Both the position numbers and the translations under genes were made by a program. Below the pieces are notes generated by a model that was not told where the DNA came from, searched no databases, and worked only from the letters and a program-made list of their open reading frames with translations. From contig JBBMOA010000014.1 of the NCBI GenBank assembly GCA_037954235.1, positions 19,268,273 through 19,332,272 of the forward strand: 64,000 nucleotides of DNA, in the 5' to 3' direction. This document shows positions 17,583 to 31,929 of this stretch, in pieces. This DNA is from Aulostomus chinensis. Lineage: Eukaryota > Chordata > Actinopteri > Syngnathiformes > Aulostomidae. Numbering within the stretch: the first letter of the stretch is position 1; every line of letters begins with the position of its first letter.

Positions 17583-18354
17583 CTACAAACACAGGACAAA
17601 CATGTGAAAATTGGGTAGTCAATTATTTGATTCTTGACATGCACATACGAAATATCTGATCTCTTGCTGTAGACTCAAAAATGACCGTGGCACTCGATGA
17701 CCTCAATATCAGGTCCCAGAGAAAAGTTCTGGTGTGAAAAGAGCATTACTTTACTGCAAATCTTTTTAAATGTACATCATTGTGCCAATCCAGTGTTGTT
17801 GAAAGAACATGGTCAGGGAACTCATATTTTTAGTGAAGAGTGAATTGAAGGGATTAATTCTGCAGATATGAACGTGTATGTGAATGTCATTCACTCTCAG
17901 TGCAGTGAACAACGCTCCTCAGTTTTGGCAGCAATGACCCTGAAAACTGTCTGCCAACCTCCACTAAACAAAAAGAAGAAGCCACTGCTCAGTTTTAAAG
18001 ATCTCGATCCAGTTTAAGAAAGCTTTTGTCATGGCTTCTAAAGCCAGTTCATATGAATATTTTAAGGAGATGCATTACCAAAATGAGCACAAATTAAGGC
18101 AGAAAAAGTGTCACATTTTTATGCAAATCTTTCCTGCAGGGTCCAAATGTCAAGTCTATACATCAATCACATCAGAATCAAATTTGTAGTGACACACTGA
18201 GTTCAAGTAACTTCATCCAACCATTCATAAATAATGTTATTGCGGAATGTGGATCAAAAGAAATCATGACTAAAGTATAAGAGTAAGAGCCCACAGTTGC
18301 TCCTCTTGTAAAATCTAAACTACACAGGAGACATCCGTGTCAAGCTGTAGTAAA

Positions 18355-18395
<41 letters not shown>

Positions 18396-21300
18396 TGTGT
18401 GTGTGCGTGTGCGTGAGATCCTGTTGTCATTCCTGTTGTGTGTTAATTGTGTTTGTCAACTCCAGCATAATTTGGTTCATGCATGCTATGAGCACATATC
18501 CATCACACACCTACTGCAGCTCTTTTTTCATTTTCTGCACTAATTTCATATTATTCAAGTAGTAAAACATATGAGTTATAACATATGGGTTATCCTCACA
18601 CTATTTTACTTTTATAATTTCTAAAATTGTTCTTTGGGATTCAGTGGGGGGTACAGTAATTGTTTTCGTTAGGGAAGTGTACTGTGGCAGAAATTCTATG
18701 GGCAGCATGAGCAGGTTCTACCGAAAGAGGATTGTTCAAAGCAGCTCATTTATATCAGAAGCAAGTGAACTGGTTATTTTTGTGATTGTGGACTTAGTTC
18801 TAATTTAAAATTGTTAACTATGAATGTAAATTACAGTACTTCATATTTAAATGTGTGAATTGAGTTTTGAACTTTCCCTTGTTAAGTGTGAACTTGCACA
18901 ACAGGGCCAAAGCGTCCAGTTGACCAGATTTTACTTCGCTTCGATCTACGATGACCTGGATGAATGAGAACCTACACAGACAACAGGGCCAAAATTTGAC
19001 GAGGAAAAAAACACCGGAATGCTACTTCCACTTAGCTGATGTTACGTGCTGTCATACGGACGCATTTTACTGCAACATAAAACACTACTCATTCTCCCGA
19101 TGCGTAGGCTCCCACTTTGATGGACAAGTTTTGATTTGGGTGCAACCCATGTGGAAGAGTTTTTTGCATGTACAGAGTGTGAGGTAGGGGCTACGTTATT
19201 TATGTATAAGCTCATACTTTTGAAAACGACAGTGTTTTTGCTTGATTTAGTAACGTAATTGAGCTCTCTAGCACTAGCATGCTATGCGAACACTACTGCT
19301 TTCCAAATCGCTTCGTGTGGCTTGATTAAGCTGTGAGAATAATACCTTGTAGTGATTGATTAAAACTGTTGGCCAGCAGCAGCATCAGTGTTGTGTTCCC
19401 AGATTTAAATTAAGTTGATCTAGGTTTATTCATATCGAAATACCTAGAATAAAGCTAGAATAACATAGAATAAAGTTTTCTGCCATCCCGATAGCTATGT
19501 CATTAGTTTGAATAGGCCTAATACTGTCAGGTAGCCACTGTCCAGGCTAAATGAATAAAACCATGTTTCTGATTTCTGTGGCTACACCTATGTGATTCAT
19601 GGTCGCAGCCTGGTCACCCCTATAAAAAATATTCTGTCTCCGCCACTGATGTTAGCTGCACTCTGCTTGGTTAATCATTCATCTTTCTCAATTAATCTAA
19701 CAGTATCGTGGTTCAACTGCCCAATGACGAGCTGTAGCGGTAAACAACAATGAGGAGGCGTTTATATTTAAATCTGCATGAGAGTGACAGCAGGTATAGA
19801 AGGCACTAATTACAACAATATCACATAATAATAGAGAATTATTAGGGAAAATTATATACAGACCCCAGATATATCCCAGATGTCGGCTTTGGTCTTTAGA
19901 GACTGAAGTCAAAAACTTCTCACACTTTAGCTCGCACACTGGATTAGAGGAGAGTTTTATGTGTGAGCGGGAGAGCATGTGTGATTAAATTGAAAACAGA
20001 CATAGTGGTTGAGTGGAATTCTGCTGGTTATCAGCTGAGTGGTGTAAAGTGTACTGTCACTATGCAAGGTCATTACAACTAGGGGTGCAGAGCTGCTGGC
20101 GAAACTCCAACAGAAGCTGAAGTTACTTTTCCAGTTGCCAGGAACATTTCAGATTAAATTTACCCTCTCTGCTGTGCAGACCTGGCCCAGGTGTATGACT
20201 GACTCAACTTCCTGACCTATGAATGGCTTTGCCCTACACGTTCTCTTCACGCACATGCAGTTTTTCCTCTGGGAATGGTAATTACATCGTAGAATTCTCA
20301 TCTACAGCAGGGAGCTTGTCAGTTCATGCCTTCATGTTTACAAAAAGAAAACATGTAATCACCAAGGAAAAAGAAGAGAAAAATGCATAGAAAGATTCCC
20401 CAGGCAAAGAGCAGAGGACCTCCCCAGTCAAACCCTGCCCAGGTACATTTTCAGCCATGTTAAAACATGCCGTTAGTTTTGTATTATTTTATGTAATTAT
20501 ATAAATATTCAATGTTCAGCTAAATTGGGCAATGTTCAGGTAACTGATTCCTATGATTCCTGTAATTGAGACTGCACTCACAAGAAAATTGTGAAGTCCT
20601 TTTAATGTGTACATGAAAAAAAGTAACTGTATCAAGCACTACAGCCAATTTGCCCCTGTTTTGGTCCTCTGCTCCTTGGCCTCATTCAATGTGCTTGGGA
20701 TGAACTGCATGTCTAATGACATATTGGAGCAAAGCAAAGGTTTCCTCTTAAGTAAAGGATAAAAATAAATGTTTTATATATTCTGAACAAAACTACAGCA
20801 ATGACTCAGAGATTTGAGAGAAATAACACACTTCTGGATTCGTCCAAAGTTAAGAATTCATCCAAAAAAAAAAAAAAATCAGTAGCAGAGGATTTACATA
20901 TTGCTCATTTTTTTTGTCCAATACTACCTTGTTTCTTTCCTGGCATTAAATAACTTTTACGGGCAACTGATTAATTATTTTCTCATGGATGTATGTTTCT
21001 GACTCTTGCTACTTTTTTGTGATGCAATACTTTTATTATTACAGAGCCCCTCTTGGAACACGTACAAAATCAAAATAAGACTGAGCTGCTCATGTTCACC
21101 AGTGGCTTTTTTGAGAGCTCGATTTATGATACAGACTCTGGTGTGCAGACGTTTCAATAATTTCCCTGTTTCTTCCCTGTCTTCGAATTTATTCCAAGCA
21201 TATCTGGTTGGATAGGTTACAGAAACACACAAGCTTAGCAGTTTATTTAAAAGCACATTTAAACATAACCACAGTTTACCAGAGTGCTATTCCACAAAAC

Positions 21301-24300
21301 CCAACCTAAAACAACAACCACATTTTGTTTTGCATCCGAAGTACTCATAAGTACAAGCCCACAAAAATGCTTTTTCCGTCCTGCATTTTACCTTTTAGTG
21401 TCTCCAGAATGCTGAAAGGTCAAACAACATTTGTTTACAGTAGCTTGAAGCTTATGGTGATATATGGGTAAAGGCAGCTACTGCAACAAAAGAACAGCTA
21501 AACAGCCAAAAAAACAACAACAACAACAACCCATTAACAGCAGCGCATTAATGTGATGAAACATCACTCATGTTCATCTGCGCTTGTTCACAGTAGCACA
21601 CACCTGGAAGGGCCATATTTTGTTTGTTTTAGCTTAAATCAAAGTGTTACTTAGCAGATGGCTGGACAAAGGAGACGAGTGATTGCAGAGGCAATTTTGC
21701 TGTTGTTTTGGTGCTGTCCCTGCTGTTCTCAATAAAGCTGTCATACGCTTCAAGCTAACAGTGGGAGTATACTAATGAATTAGTTCTTGCAACTGTTTTA
21801 TATCATGCATTTTTAAGCTGTGTTATGATTGCTTCCTAGGAGGGGATAAAACTCCCTGTCAACTACTTACCAACACAAGTGATTAGCCCTAAAGGACTGT
21901 AGATGTGATGATGGTCACAGGAAAAAAAACATAGCAAGAATCAGCAGATATAGCTGCTACGAGTCATTTGAACTTTTCTAACATAACAACAAGCTGAAAA
22001 GTCATCCTCTAGTGGGCTCAGTAGTGGGTGGCAGAGCATTGGGCTGTGCTGTTTTTTGTTTTTGTCATTTTCAGCAGAAAAACTACGACTTCTCATGGAA
22101 GACATTGGAGTCTGACTTCATTACATACCCAGCAGTCTCGTAGAATAAACAGGCATACAATCCATAGCCATTCATCGTATGCTGTCTTGGCTGTTATGAG
22201 TAGGAATACAGTGCGTGACAGAATCCTGCATGTTGGATTGATTATTTTTACCCTGTTGTGCACATGGAACTTGCTCAAGTGACCAAGGCCATACTCTGTG
22301 TTGAGAACTTCCAGGCAAATTTCCAGAGGCTATATTAGTCACCCTGGAGTGACATGCTGCTATTTTATGGCCTCCACAACAGATTTATGAAGCTTTTTTC
22401 AGTAACACATCTTAGCTGTTCATTTACAATGAAGGATGGAGATGAAACAGTGTCCCAAAAAGCCCAGCAGTGAATGGCACCCTATGTAACATGGCCCCTA
22501 CATTCTAGAGGAAGAAAGTGGTTTATATTACCCAATGACCACACGTTGAAGATTTTCCAGGTCTATTAAATAATGATAATCACCTAATACTGCTCTGCTG
22601 TCTTAGATTTATAGTACAGAGTATATGAATGTTCCTGCCTTCAAAGCATTTACTAGGATTTTGATATTTTTAACAGTCCCCTAAAGAGACAGCTCCATCC
22701 ATAAATTGTTGTATTAACAGGTCATGGGTGGGTGGTTGGGGTGGGAGTGGGCGGGGGGGGGGGGGGGGGGTCTGGTTGTAATCAAATCACTGCAAAATCC
22801 TGGATTTGACTTCAGTAGGGAAGATAATAGGATGTTTACATGCAAGAAACCTTTTGCTTACTCAGAGAATAAACGTAAACTAACAAGTCAGGAGTGAATG
22901 CAGGATGTCAGTAACAATGTCTGTTAATGAGATAAATTGCTGTGCAAGTACATTCATGTCTTCCTAGTGCATGAAGCCCTGTCTGAGCAGCCCCTTGGAC
23001 AGTTTGCAGGGATGTTTTCATCTGAATCCCCATCAGACCTACCCAACTGATGTGTTCACTGGAGACTTTGAGTATCTTAACCTTCATAATAATATGAAGC
23101 ACAGTGTTGGTAATCCTCCATAGCAGCCCTTATTTCTTTTTAGCCAAAAGACCAAAAGTGGAGATTCCCATTTGGGATTGTTATGGTGATATTGTGTACA
23201 GTTACTTCAGGATTTTATTCAATATGTATATAGCTATAATTAATTTCATCTCATCTTGTCTCGTTCTCCTCTGCTTATCCAGGTCCGGGTCATGGGGGCA
23301 GCAGCCTCAGCAAGAAAACCCAGACCCCCCTCTCCCCAGTCACTTCCACCAGCTCTTCCAGGGGAATCCCGAGGCGTTCCCAGGCCAGCCGAGAGATATA
23401 TTCCCTCTAGCGTGTCCTGGGTTGGCCCCAAGGCCACCTCTTGGTTGGACATGGATGGAAAACCTCAAGAGGGAGGCGTCCAGGAGGGATCCTCACCAGA
23501 TGCCAGACTACCTCAACTGACTCCTCTCAACATGGAGGAGCAGCAGCTCTACTCTGAGTCCCTTCTGAATGACTGAGCTTCTCACCCTGTCTCTAAGCGA
23601 GAGCCCAGTCACTCTGCAGAGGAAACTCATTTCGGCTGCTTGTATTCGCAATCTTGTTCTTTTAGTCTTTACCCAGAACTCATGACCATAGGTGAGGGTT
23701 GGAACATAGATTGACCAGTAAATCGAGAGCTTTGCCTTTTGGCTTCGCTCCTTTTTTTGTCACAATGGACCGGTTTAGTGCCCGCATCACTGTGGATGCC
23801 GCCCCAATCTGCCTATCAGTCTCCCACTCCATCCTACCCTCACTCGTGAACAAGATCCTGAGATACTTAAACTCCTCCACCCGAGGCAGGACCTCCCCCC
23901 CAACCTTGAGTGGGCAGGCCACACTTTTCTGACTGAGAACCATGGCCTCAGACTTGGAGGTACTGATTCTCACCCCAGCCGCTTCACATTCGGCTGTGAA
24001 CTGCCCCAGCAAGAGCTGGAGGTCATTGTTTGATGGAACTAAGAGGACCACATCATCTGCAAGAAGCAGAGACGACATCCCTCCACCACCAAACTCGACA
24101 ACTTCCACCACCTGTCTGTCCATAAAATTATGGACAGAACCATTGACAAATGGCACACTTGGCTGAGTCCAACCCTCACCTGGAACAAGTCCGATTTACT
24201 GCCGGCAACACGAACCAGACTTTCACTCCACTGGTAGAGAGACTGAATAGCCCTTTGTAAGGGGCTATCCACCCCATAATCCTGGAGTACCCCCCACAGG

Positions 24301-27300
24301 GTGCTCCTGGGAACATGGTCATAAGCCTTCTCCAAATCCACAAAACACATGTGGAGTGGTTTTGCAAATTCCCTGTCCCCCGTGGAGTTGTTTCAATACC
24401 TTGTTGTTGTTGTTGTTACTTCTGCTCCGGAGATTTGATGACCCCCCCCCCCCCCCCAAAGTCCTCTGCCAGCCGTTTCCTCCATGGAACACATGTTGGT
24501 GGGATTGAGGAGTTCCTCAAAGTATTCCTTCCACCGTCCAATTATCTCCCCAGTTGACATCAGCAGCCTTCCATCCCCACTGTAATCAGTGTGGGCAAGT
24601 TGCCTCCTGCCCCCCCCCCCCCCCGAGGCAACGGAAGGTTTGCCAGAACCTTTTTGGAGCGGACGTCATGCTCCATGGCCTCACCGAACTCCTCCCACGG
24701 CCGAATTTTTGCCTTAGCAACCGCCATGGCTGCACACTGCTTGGCCTCCCAGTGCCGATCAGCTGCCTCTAGAGACCCACAGAGCAGCCACACCCTATAG
24801 GTCTCTTGTTCAGCCTGACAGCTCTAACAGCGGGTTTGGGGATTACTGCCACGACCAGCCCCAGAAGCCTTGTGGCCACAGCTCAAAACAACTGCTTTGA
24901 CAATGGCAGAGTGGAACAGGGTCCATTCGTACTCAATGTCCCCCACTGCCCCCAGGATGCAGTCGAAGCTCTGCCGGAGGAGGAGGCTGGGTACACAAAC
25001 TCTTTGTTTTCTTTGATTTCTCAAGAAGAGTCTTGTGAACCATTCTTTGTATGGCCCTTTGCATAGGATCAATCTGCCTTGGTTGACCCTACCAGGAGCA
25101 AAATGCCCCCGACAGCATAGCTCCTAGGGTCCTTAAAGCCCTGAAACGCCTCCACCACAATAAGGTGATGGTTCCAGGAGGAGCTATAATTAATTCATTG
25201 ACTCTAATTCTGAACATCAACTTTTCTGGTTACAGTAATGCTACAAGACAAATTTGACACATCAATAGAAATTTAAGAAAGTAAGGAGTGTGTAGCTGGG
25301 GTGTAATGAGACATTATTATATTTTTCAGTATTCATTTCTGTTCAAGCCAAAAATGATTGACTGGAGTGTGTTTATTTTATAACCTGTTTTTTTTTAAAC
25401 AAGCCTTCCTTCTATCATTTTTATTGATCAGGGTTTCAGTATTGATTAATTGATTTAATCAGTTAGACAGGATGAATAAGAATAAAAACATCTTTTACAA
25501 ATGAACCTATCAACACGCAATTGTCAATGTCATTCTATTAAAGCAGGATGGCTGATTTTGTTCAAACTGAAATTACTGTGGAAGATAAATGTATTTGTGG
25601 TCAAGAAATACTGGCCATTTGAACTCGTCCAACCATGACTGAGATGGTTTTGACAAGTATTGTGAATGGGTATGTGAGGTGATAATATATGCTTGAGCTA
25701 TGGTACTTGCCCACACTGTCATTTGGCAAAGGTGACATAGCCCATAAAGACAGTGGTTATTTACTGTCTAAGAAGTAACATCATCTGCCAACTGAATTTA
25801 TATTAGTAGTAGTCTTAGATTAGATAGGACTTTATTGATCCTTTGGGCAGAGTCATCAGGAAATTCAGGTTCCAGTAGCAGCATAGACACCGAGTATAAG
25901 TACAAGAAAAACCCCTGAGAAATACAAAAGTAGTACAAGTACAAGGTCTGGGTTTATCCTCAGTGTGCAGACCCCAAAATGAAAGTCTTTTGTTTCCTCT
26001 TTCACATATTAAAGAGATGGAAGAAATGCTTCTGAAACAAGAATATCAGGTAGTTACCAAAGGCTTCAGGCCACTGTGTGTGGATGCCACTGTCCTCTTC
26101 AAGATCCATGGCAGGAAGCCACGGGGGCTGCTTCAGGACATGCTGCAGGTCTGACTGAGAATCTTTATTGTCCTCTTCAGAAAAAACATCTTCTACCAGT
26201 GTCAGCAATGACGCCACTACCCACAGCATCACCTGATGAAAGAAAAAAACAGATTACTTCAGGGGTCATTTGATAGCAAGAGTATAGAAAGTGTTACTTT
26301 TGTACTTGCTTACTCACTGTCCCTTCAAACTAAAGCGTTCCAATATGAATGCTCTGCATTTTGCCCCTTTTGTGTTGTTGCTTTTCTTTTATTAGGCTTG
26401 ATGATTTATCTATGTAAATTAAAATTAAAAGGAACCACAAAACATTTTACAAATGCCCTAAACTGTCACAGACTTGTTTGGACCGGATTTTGAATTTGGC
26501 AATCTGTTGGTGTTTGAAATAATTTTTTAAGTTGAAAAATTATCCATAATTTTTCTTCAGTGTTTCTGTGTAGATTTTCATGCCTCCCCAACCCCGTTTT
26601 AAAGTTCACCTCCCATTGGTGTCTGGATTTTCTGTGCTTTCCGTCTTCCCTCCTTTTTTTGTGTGATCACCCATGTCTTCTCTATTCACTCCTTCTTTGC
26701 CCTTGTGTTTTCCCACAGGCTTATTGTCTTCAAATTCATTTTTTTTGCTGGACTGTCTGTTTTGTTTTCCCTCATCTTCCCTGTGTTTTCCATGCAAAGT
26801 CCATGTGACAGTTTAGTTTTCCAGTGTTTTTGTTTCCAGTGTTTTGTTTTCAATTTTATATTAAAGATGTATTTCAGTTCTCATTTTCTTCCTCCTCATT
26901 TGGGTATAATACCCTCCACTTATTTTGACAATACAATCCTACCAGTAGCCTACATGAGCTGTGAAATTCATCAACATGAACAAAATCCCTTAATACTGCT
27001 ACTGTATACCGTATACTCAAGCCATCACACAAGTCAACTACCCAACAGCTAAAGCAAGTTTAGCTTCAGTTCACAGAACAATTTTTATTTTTTTGGTGAA
27101 CCAAGTTGCCATATCTGCAACCAGACATTTCCATTTCCAGCTGGACGGCAGCCATCTACTTCCCCTGAGACCATTTGTGCACCCAAGAGACTGCATGGTT
27201 GCCAGCAGAGATTCCATCTTTGACCTTAGTAACTTTTTGTTCAAGCCAAGAGCCACCCATCTCCAGTTCTGGCTTGAACATGGCCACAGCTATTTCCCAT

Positions 27301-30300
27301 TCTGACTGGGATGACGACCCATCTCCGGAGCAAGAGATGGATGGATCTCCATCTCCTGCTCCAGAGGTGGGTCGCATCCTCAGCTTTTGCCAGTTCATGC
27401 TGGTATTTTAACCCGGATACTCCTCTGTTATTTCTATTATTGTCATGAAAATTTGTTACAGACATTCATCAGTCTTGTTAATCCTCACTGGATTATTTGT
27501 AATCAGAATCTCCTGAATTTTCATCTAGGGCCATTATCAGGTCAAATTATAATTCATCTAACGGTTAACAATCAAATCCTGTGTGACTAATGACATCCTA
27601 GTCAACACCAGCAGCACTTAGAAAGTAAAGCACTTAAACTATTTTTCAGTTATAAAAATATTAGTATGTAGATGTTAGCATTTAGCTCAAACTACTGGTA
27701 GATCTGGTAGTATGGCTGTGGACGCCAATATGTACTGTATTCGGTGAGATACAGTATTACATACATTGTTGAAACTAAGCACTGCTGTGAGTAAGCTGAT
27801 CCACTCTGTTCCATCAGCTGTGTGAGATGGAAACTGTGTCCAGGTTCCCTTTGCCTGGCTTTGTGCCCGTAGAAGCCTCATGGCCTTATGGGATACCTGC
27901 AGCCAACACCTGTACCTCTTTAATTACTTAAGTGGCATGTGAACTTTTCCTGCCATAGAGAGAAGATTAATATTTTAGGATCACTTATTAAATTAGTTTC
28001 TATGTAGTGTCTGACAGGAACTTAAGGTCCAGATCAGAGCTGTGTAGTGGAAACTTGCTGGTGGTGAAACGTATATGCTAACAAGCTGCTAAAAAAATCT
28101 ACTGGGTGCCCTCTCTCTCTGTCCATCATAAAAACAGACAAATGAAATGTTTTGTTTGTCTTGTAGTGACTGAAATCCTTTCAGGTTGTGACATCTTATG
28201 ATTTTAATGTCTATTGGACAGTCATGCAATCAGTGATTGGATATACAAGTCTGTACGAAGGCAGAGCTTGAGCTTTTAGCTCAGACGCTTTCTTTCATTC
28301 CTCAGACAGACCACCTTTCTTGTTTTCCACGAGCTTGACTGAGTGCACTATAAATGCCCTTGAGCAGAGGCTGGGTTTATGGAGAGAGATCAGAGAGATA
28401 GTAGGATGCGATCAGGAAGAGTTTATGTGTTATCTAATCAAGTGTTTCACAGGGGCCATTCAGAAAATGCTTGACTTGATGCCAGATTGCTGTCTCCATA
28501 TCGCAGCTCCCCTCTGGGTCAAGACTCTGGTATTGGTCTACGGGCAGTGAAGGTTGGTGCTCCATTGTCCCTCCAAGCCACGGTCATACCGTAAACCCAG
28601 GAGTGGCCAATTTGACTTTCACTCCAAGGATCTAAGATCAGTCAAAGCTTTCTTGGCTCCACAGGGGTCAAATAACTGCCTCTTCTGACTAGAACAGGAG
28701 AGTCGCCTCTAAACTTCCACTCCAGAGTTCAAGTCCTTCCAAGTCACTTCCAATTTTAATCTAATTCTTTTCCCAATTGAATGTGAAACCATTTGAGATG
28801 AATGTGCTTCCCAAATTAATGTCATGAAAAATTACACTTAACACTTCAACATCTTGATGGTGCATGATGCCCTTTGTCATCCTCATGGTACAGTAGTACA
28901 GACATGCAGTTTGTTATTGGCTAAACTATTTATTATTTAGTCATGTTTATTGTTTTGTGTTTTTTTTTTTTTTTTTTTTTACTATGAACTCCTACCTTTG
29001 GTGACAATAAAACACATAAAATATGAGCACCTTCCAGTTCTTCAGGTGATGCTGGGTATTTGATGCTTCCTGCCTCCACCAGGTTTTTCCATCTGAAAAA
29101 TAACATTTAAATATGAAAAATCTTATCATACACCAGTTATCTTTTCTAAATGTCTCAAGGAATGTTTCTCAAAAAAGTAGGAGGAAGCACAGCTTTCACT
29201 ACAATAACAAGCTACTTTGTGTTGCTTCCTCTTTATTGAGCAATGATTTCACAGTTGTGGTTTGCTCTATTTATCATTGAGAAAAATTAAGTTGCATCAG
29301 ACAGGATTTCACATGTCTGCAGTTTAGAGAAACATGTCTCTGTTCAGAGGGAATTTTCAATCATAACCCAGCTGATTAATGAAAGGAAGTAAATGCTATT
29401 ATTAAAACAAAATTATTTCTTCGCTCCTAAATTATGTACCGTAATTTCCCACAACCCCAATAAAACACCACAAATATTCACCCTGTTTTATGATCATTTA
29501 GATCAGTAAATTTACAGCTTTGGTCTCAACTCTGGGCTCAACAGCTTGTCTTGACAGTCTTTGTCTTGTGCGCCTGTTGCTACTTCTGCCCAATTTGAGT
29601 TATCGCTCCTCTCCAGCGCTGTGATGCTCTTCTCAAAGCCGGCTGGAGACGCTGCCCTGCCCTGCCACCAGCCAGCTGTTTGTGCTGCACTGCAGTCATC
29701 TACAAGTAACATTTAAATGTAATGCTGAGCAGGAATATTTTGTTTCTGATTTACAGAGCACTGTTTTTCTTTGATGTCTTGACTTGGTCAAGAGCTGTTC
29801 CGTTCAAACTCCAGTCAACTTCAGGGCTTTTGTCTTCAGTTCTCTGCCCAGTTGTCCAGTAATTCTACTGGCTAAAGCTCCTTAGATCCTTAGAGAAATT
29901 GGACCAGTCCACGTCTTGAATGGGTGAACAAGATGTATTCACAGGTTTAAGTCTTTTCTGAAACATACATGGAAAAGTACTCACACCCTGTTTGTCTTAG
30001 TTAATTTTTGAATTATGAATTCTCTCTAGTAAGTATTGAACAAAATGGTAAATACCATACAGCCAGATTGCCAGCGACTGTAAGGGTGATATGGATGTTT
30101 GTATGCACTGTTTCAGTTTCTCATGCATTGAAATGGCACATATCGCAGCTTGTGTGACTATGGGATTTTTTCTTATTAGTATGTAGTTAAATACCTAAAA
30201 TAAGGTTTGTGGTTCACACAAAATTAAGGTTCCGTTCTACTAAAAAAAAACTACAAATGTCCGTAAGAACACCACATTTTTTTTCAAAAGTCTTTATATG

Positions 30301-31854
30301 TTTCAAAAGCAACTGTCAGAAGTTGCTTAATATGAATATGGTAAGTGTTGGTGTGGTGATGCTTCACTCCCAGGCTGTTCACAACTGCATTCTAGAGCTC
30401 AGTCATGAACTGGGGCCTCTGGTCATAAGAAACATCAGATAGGATGCTGAACCCCGTACAACCTGATGAACCCACTGGCACCTCTGCGGACAACCTCCGG
30501 CCAGTGTGTACTCCTCTCTGCCACAGTGACAAGATGTTTTAACATGTGAGAAGAGGGCAGGGACCTAACCAAGGCCCTGATGACATGGTCTCACCTCTGT
30601 TCAGGCATTTTGAATGAGTGCCTTGACGCATTAGTGCCTTAGTGCGCTGACACTCCACACAGGAATAAGCCCACTCACCCAAAGTCTTTTTTCAGTCCAC
30701 ACCAAATGAACCTGGCTGCTACTAAGTAATGCAACTTCCTGTCTAGATCACAAATCCTATAGAAAGCCCTGAAAAGCTGCCTTCTCCATGCACTTGGGAC
30801 AACAGGCCATGGACAACATGTGGAGATGTTGCATAGGAGGGTGGTATGGGACTCATCAAATTGGATATCTTCAAGTAGCAGCCCTGTCACAGCTGACCTA
30901 AGCATCCTCACCCTCAGTGCTGGATGTGCAGGACTGGATAGCCTGGAGTAGTCACATTGTTGAGCCAGGTAATCCCCACATAGCACCACCCTCTGCTGGT
31001 GCCATGTGCAGCTCATGGGCTTTCAGGCCTGCTGATGATTCCCAGGCACTTCATGTTGTCAAACTCGGCCTGGGCAATGGTGAGATTGGCTGGATCTAAG
31101 TGCCGGGCCTGGATAGGAAGACCAGAGGTGGTGATGTGATACTCCACCCCATGTTTGATGGTGGTAGCTGAGAGGGTGGGCCACACAAGATCAGGAACGT
31201 TGGCGACGAGGTGGAGAACTCATCTGCAGCCGCCAGGATTCTGGACAGCCTGAGAGCCTCTGGTCTGCTGATTGTGCAATAATAAGAACAAAAAGTCACA
31301 GTCAATCAGACAGTGGCCCTTAACATCCACCAGTAGCCCATACGCACAGAGGAAATTTGCCCTGAAGAGAGGAATATCTACTTTTGGTGGAACAAAGTCT
31401 GAAATAATGCTTTTGAGACATAGCTTGACATGCTTTGTCCCTAAAGGCTGAATGGAGCAGTCCTTGACCACCGTCTAGGCAGGGCTGTGGCCGTCAGTGC
31501 AGAATCCTCATCAGTGCACCCAAGTTACACAGAGAAGTGATTCCAAAAGACAGCACATGGGATGAACAACAGCCTGCCTGCATGGCCGATGCTTTCCCTC
31601 GAAACACAGTTTAAAGCGTGAAGAGGTCCATAAAGAAGGCTGATTAAACTAATCTGTCATGTTTCTTTGTGGTGCAGCCACAAGCATGTTACTGTTTTAG
31701 TCTGGTGCCAAGTGTTTCTAGACAACTGAATCTTCTTCTTTTGTCTCCCTCCTCCCTCATGAGCCAAAAGCTTTCAGTTTTGTTTGGTCTTTGGAGAAGT
31801 GCAGCAGAACACTAGCTTAGAAGAAGCATGCTCCGCATTTATATACAGTATGCG

Positions 31855-31929
<75 letters not shown>

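Noticed and set aside
24554..25066. Frames with PPPPP or HCPQDAVEALPEE
   Set aside because: They lie antisense within the RTE-like LINE relic and contain polyC runs.
29512..29712. 66-codon minus frame considered as an additional artn exon
   Set aside because: It has an acceptor-like TTGTAG but no usable donor, and its inclusion would break the consistent phase chain of the artn exons.
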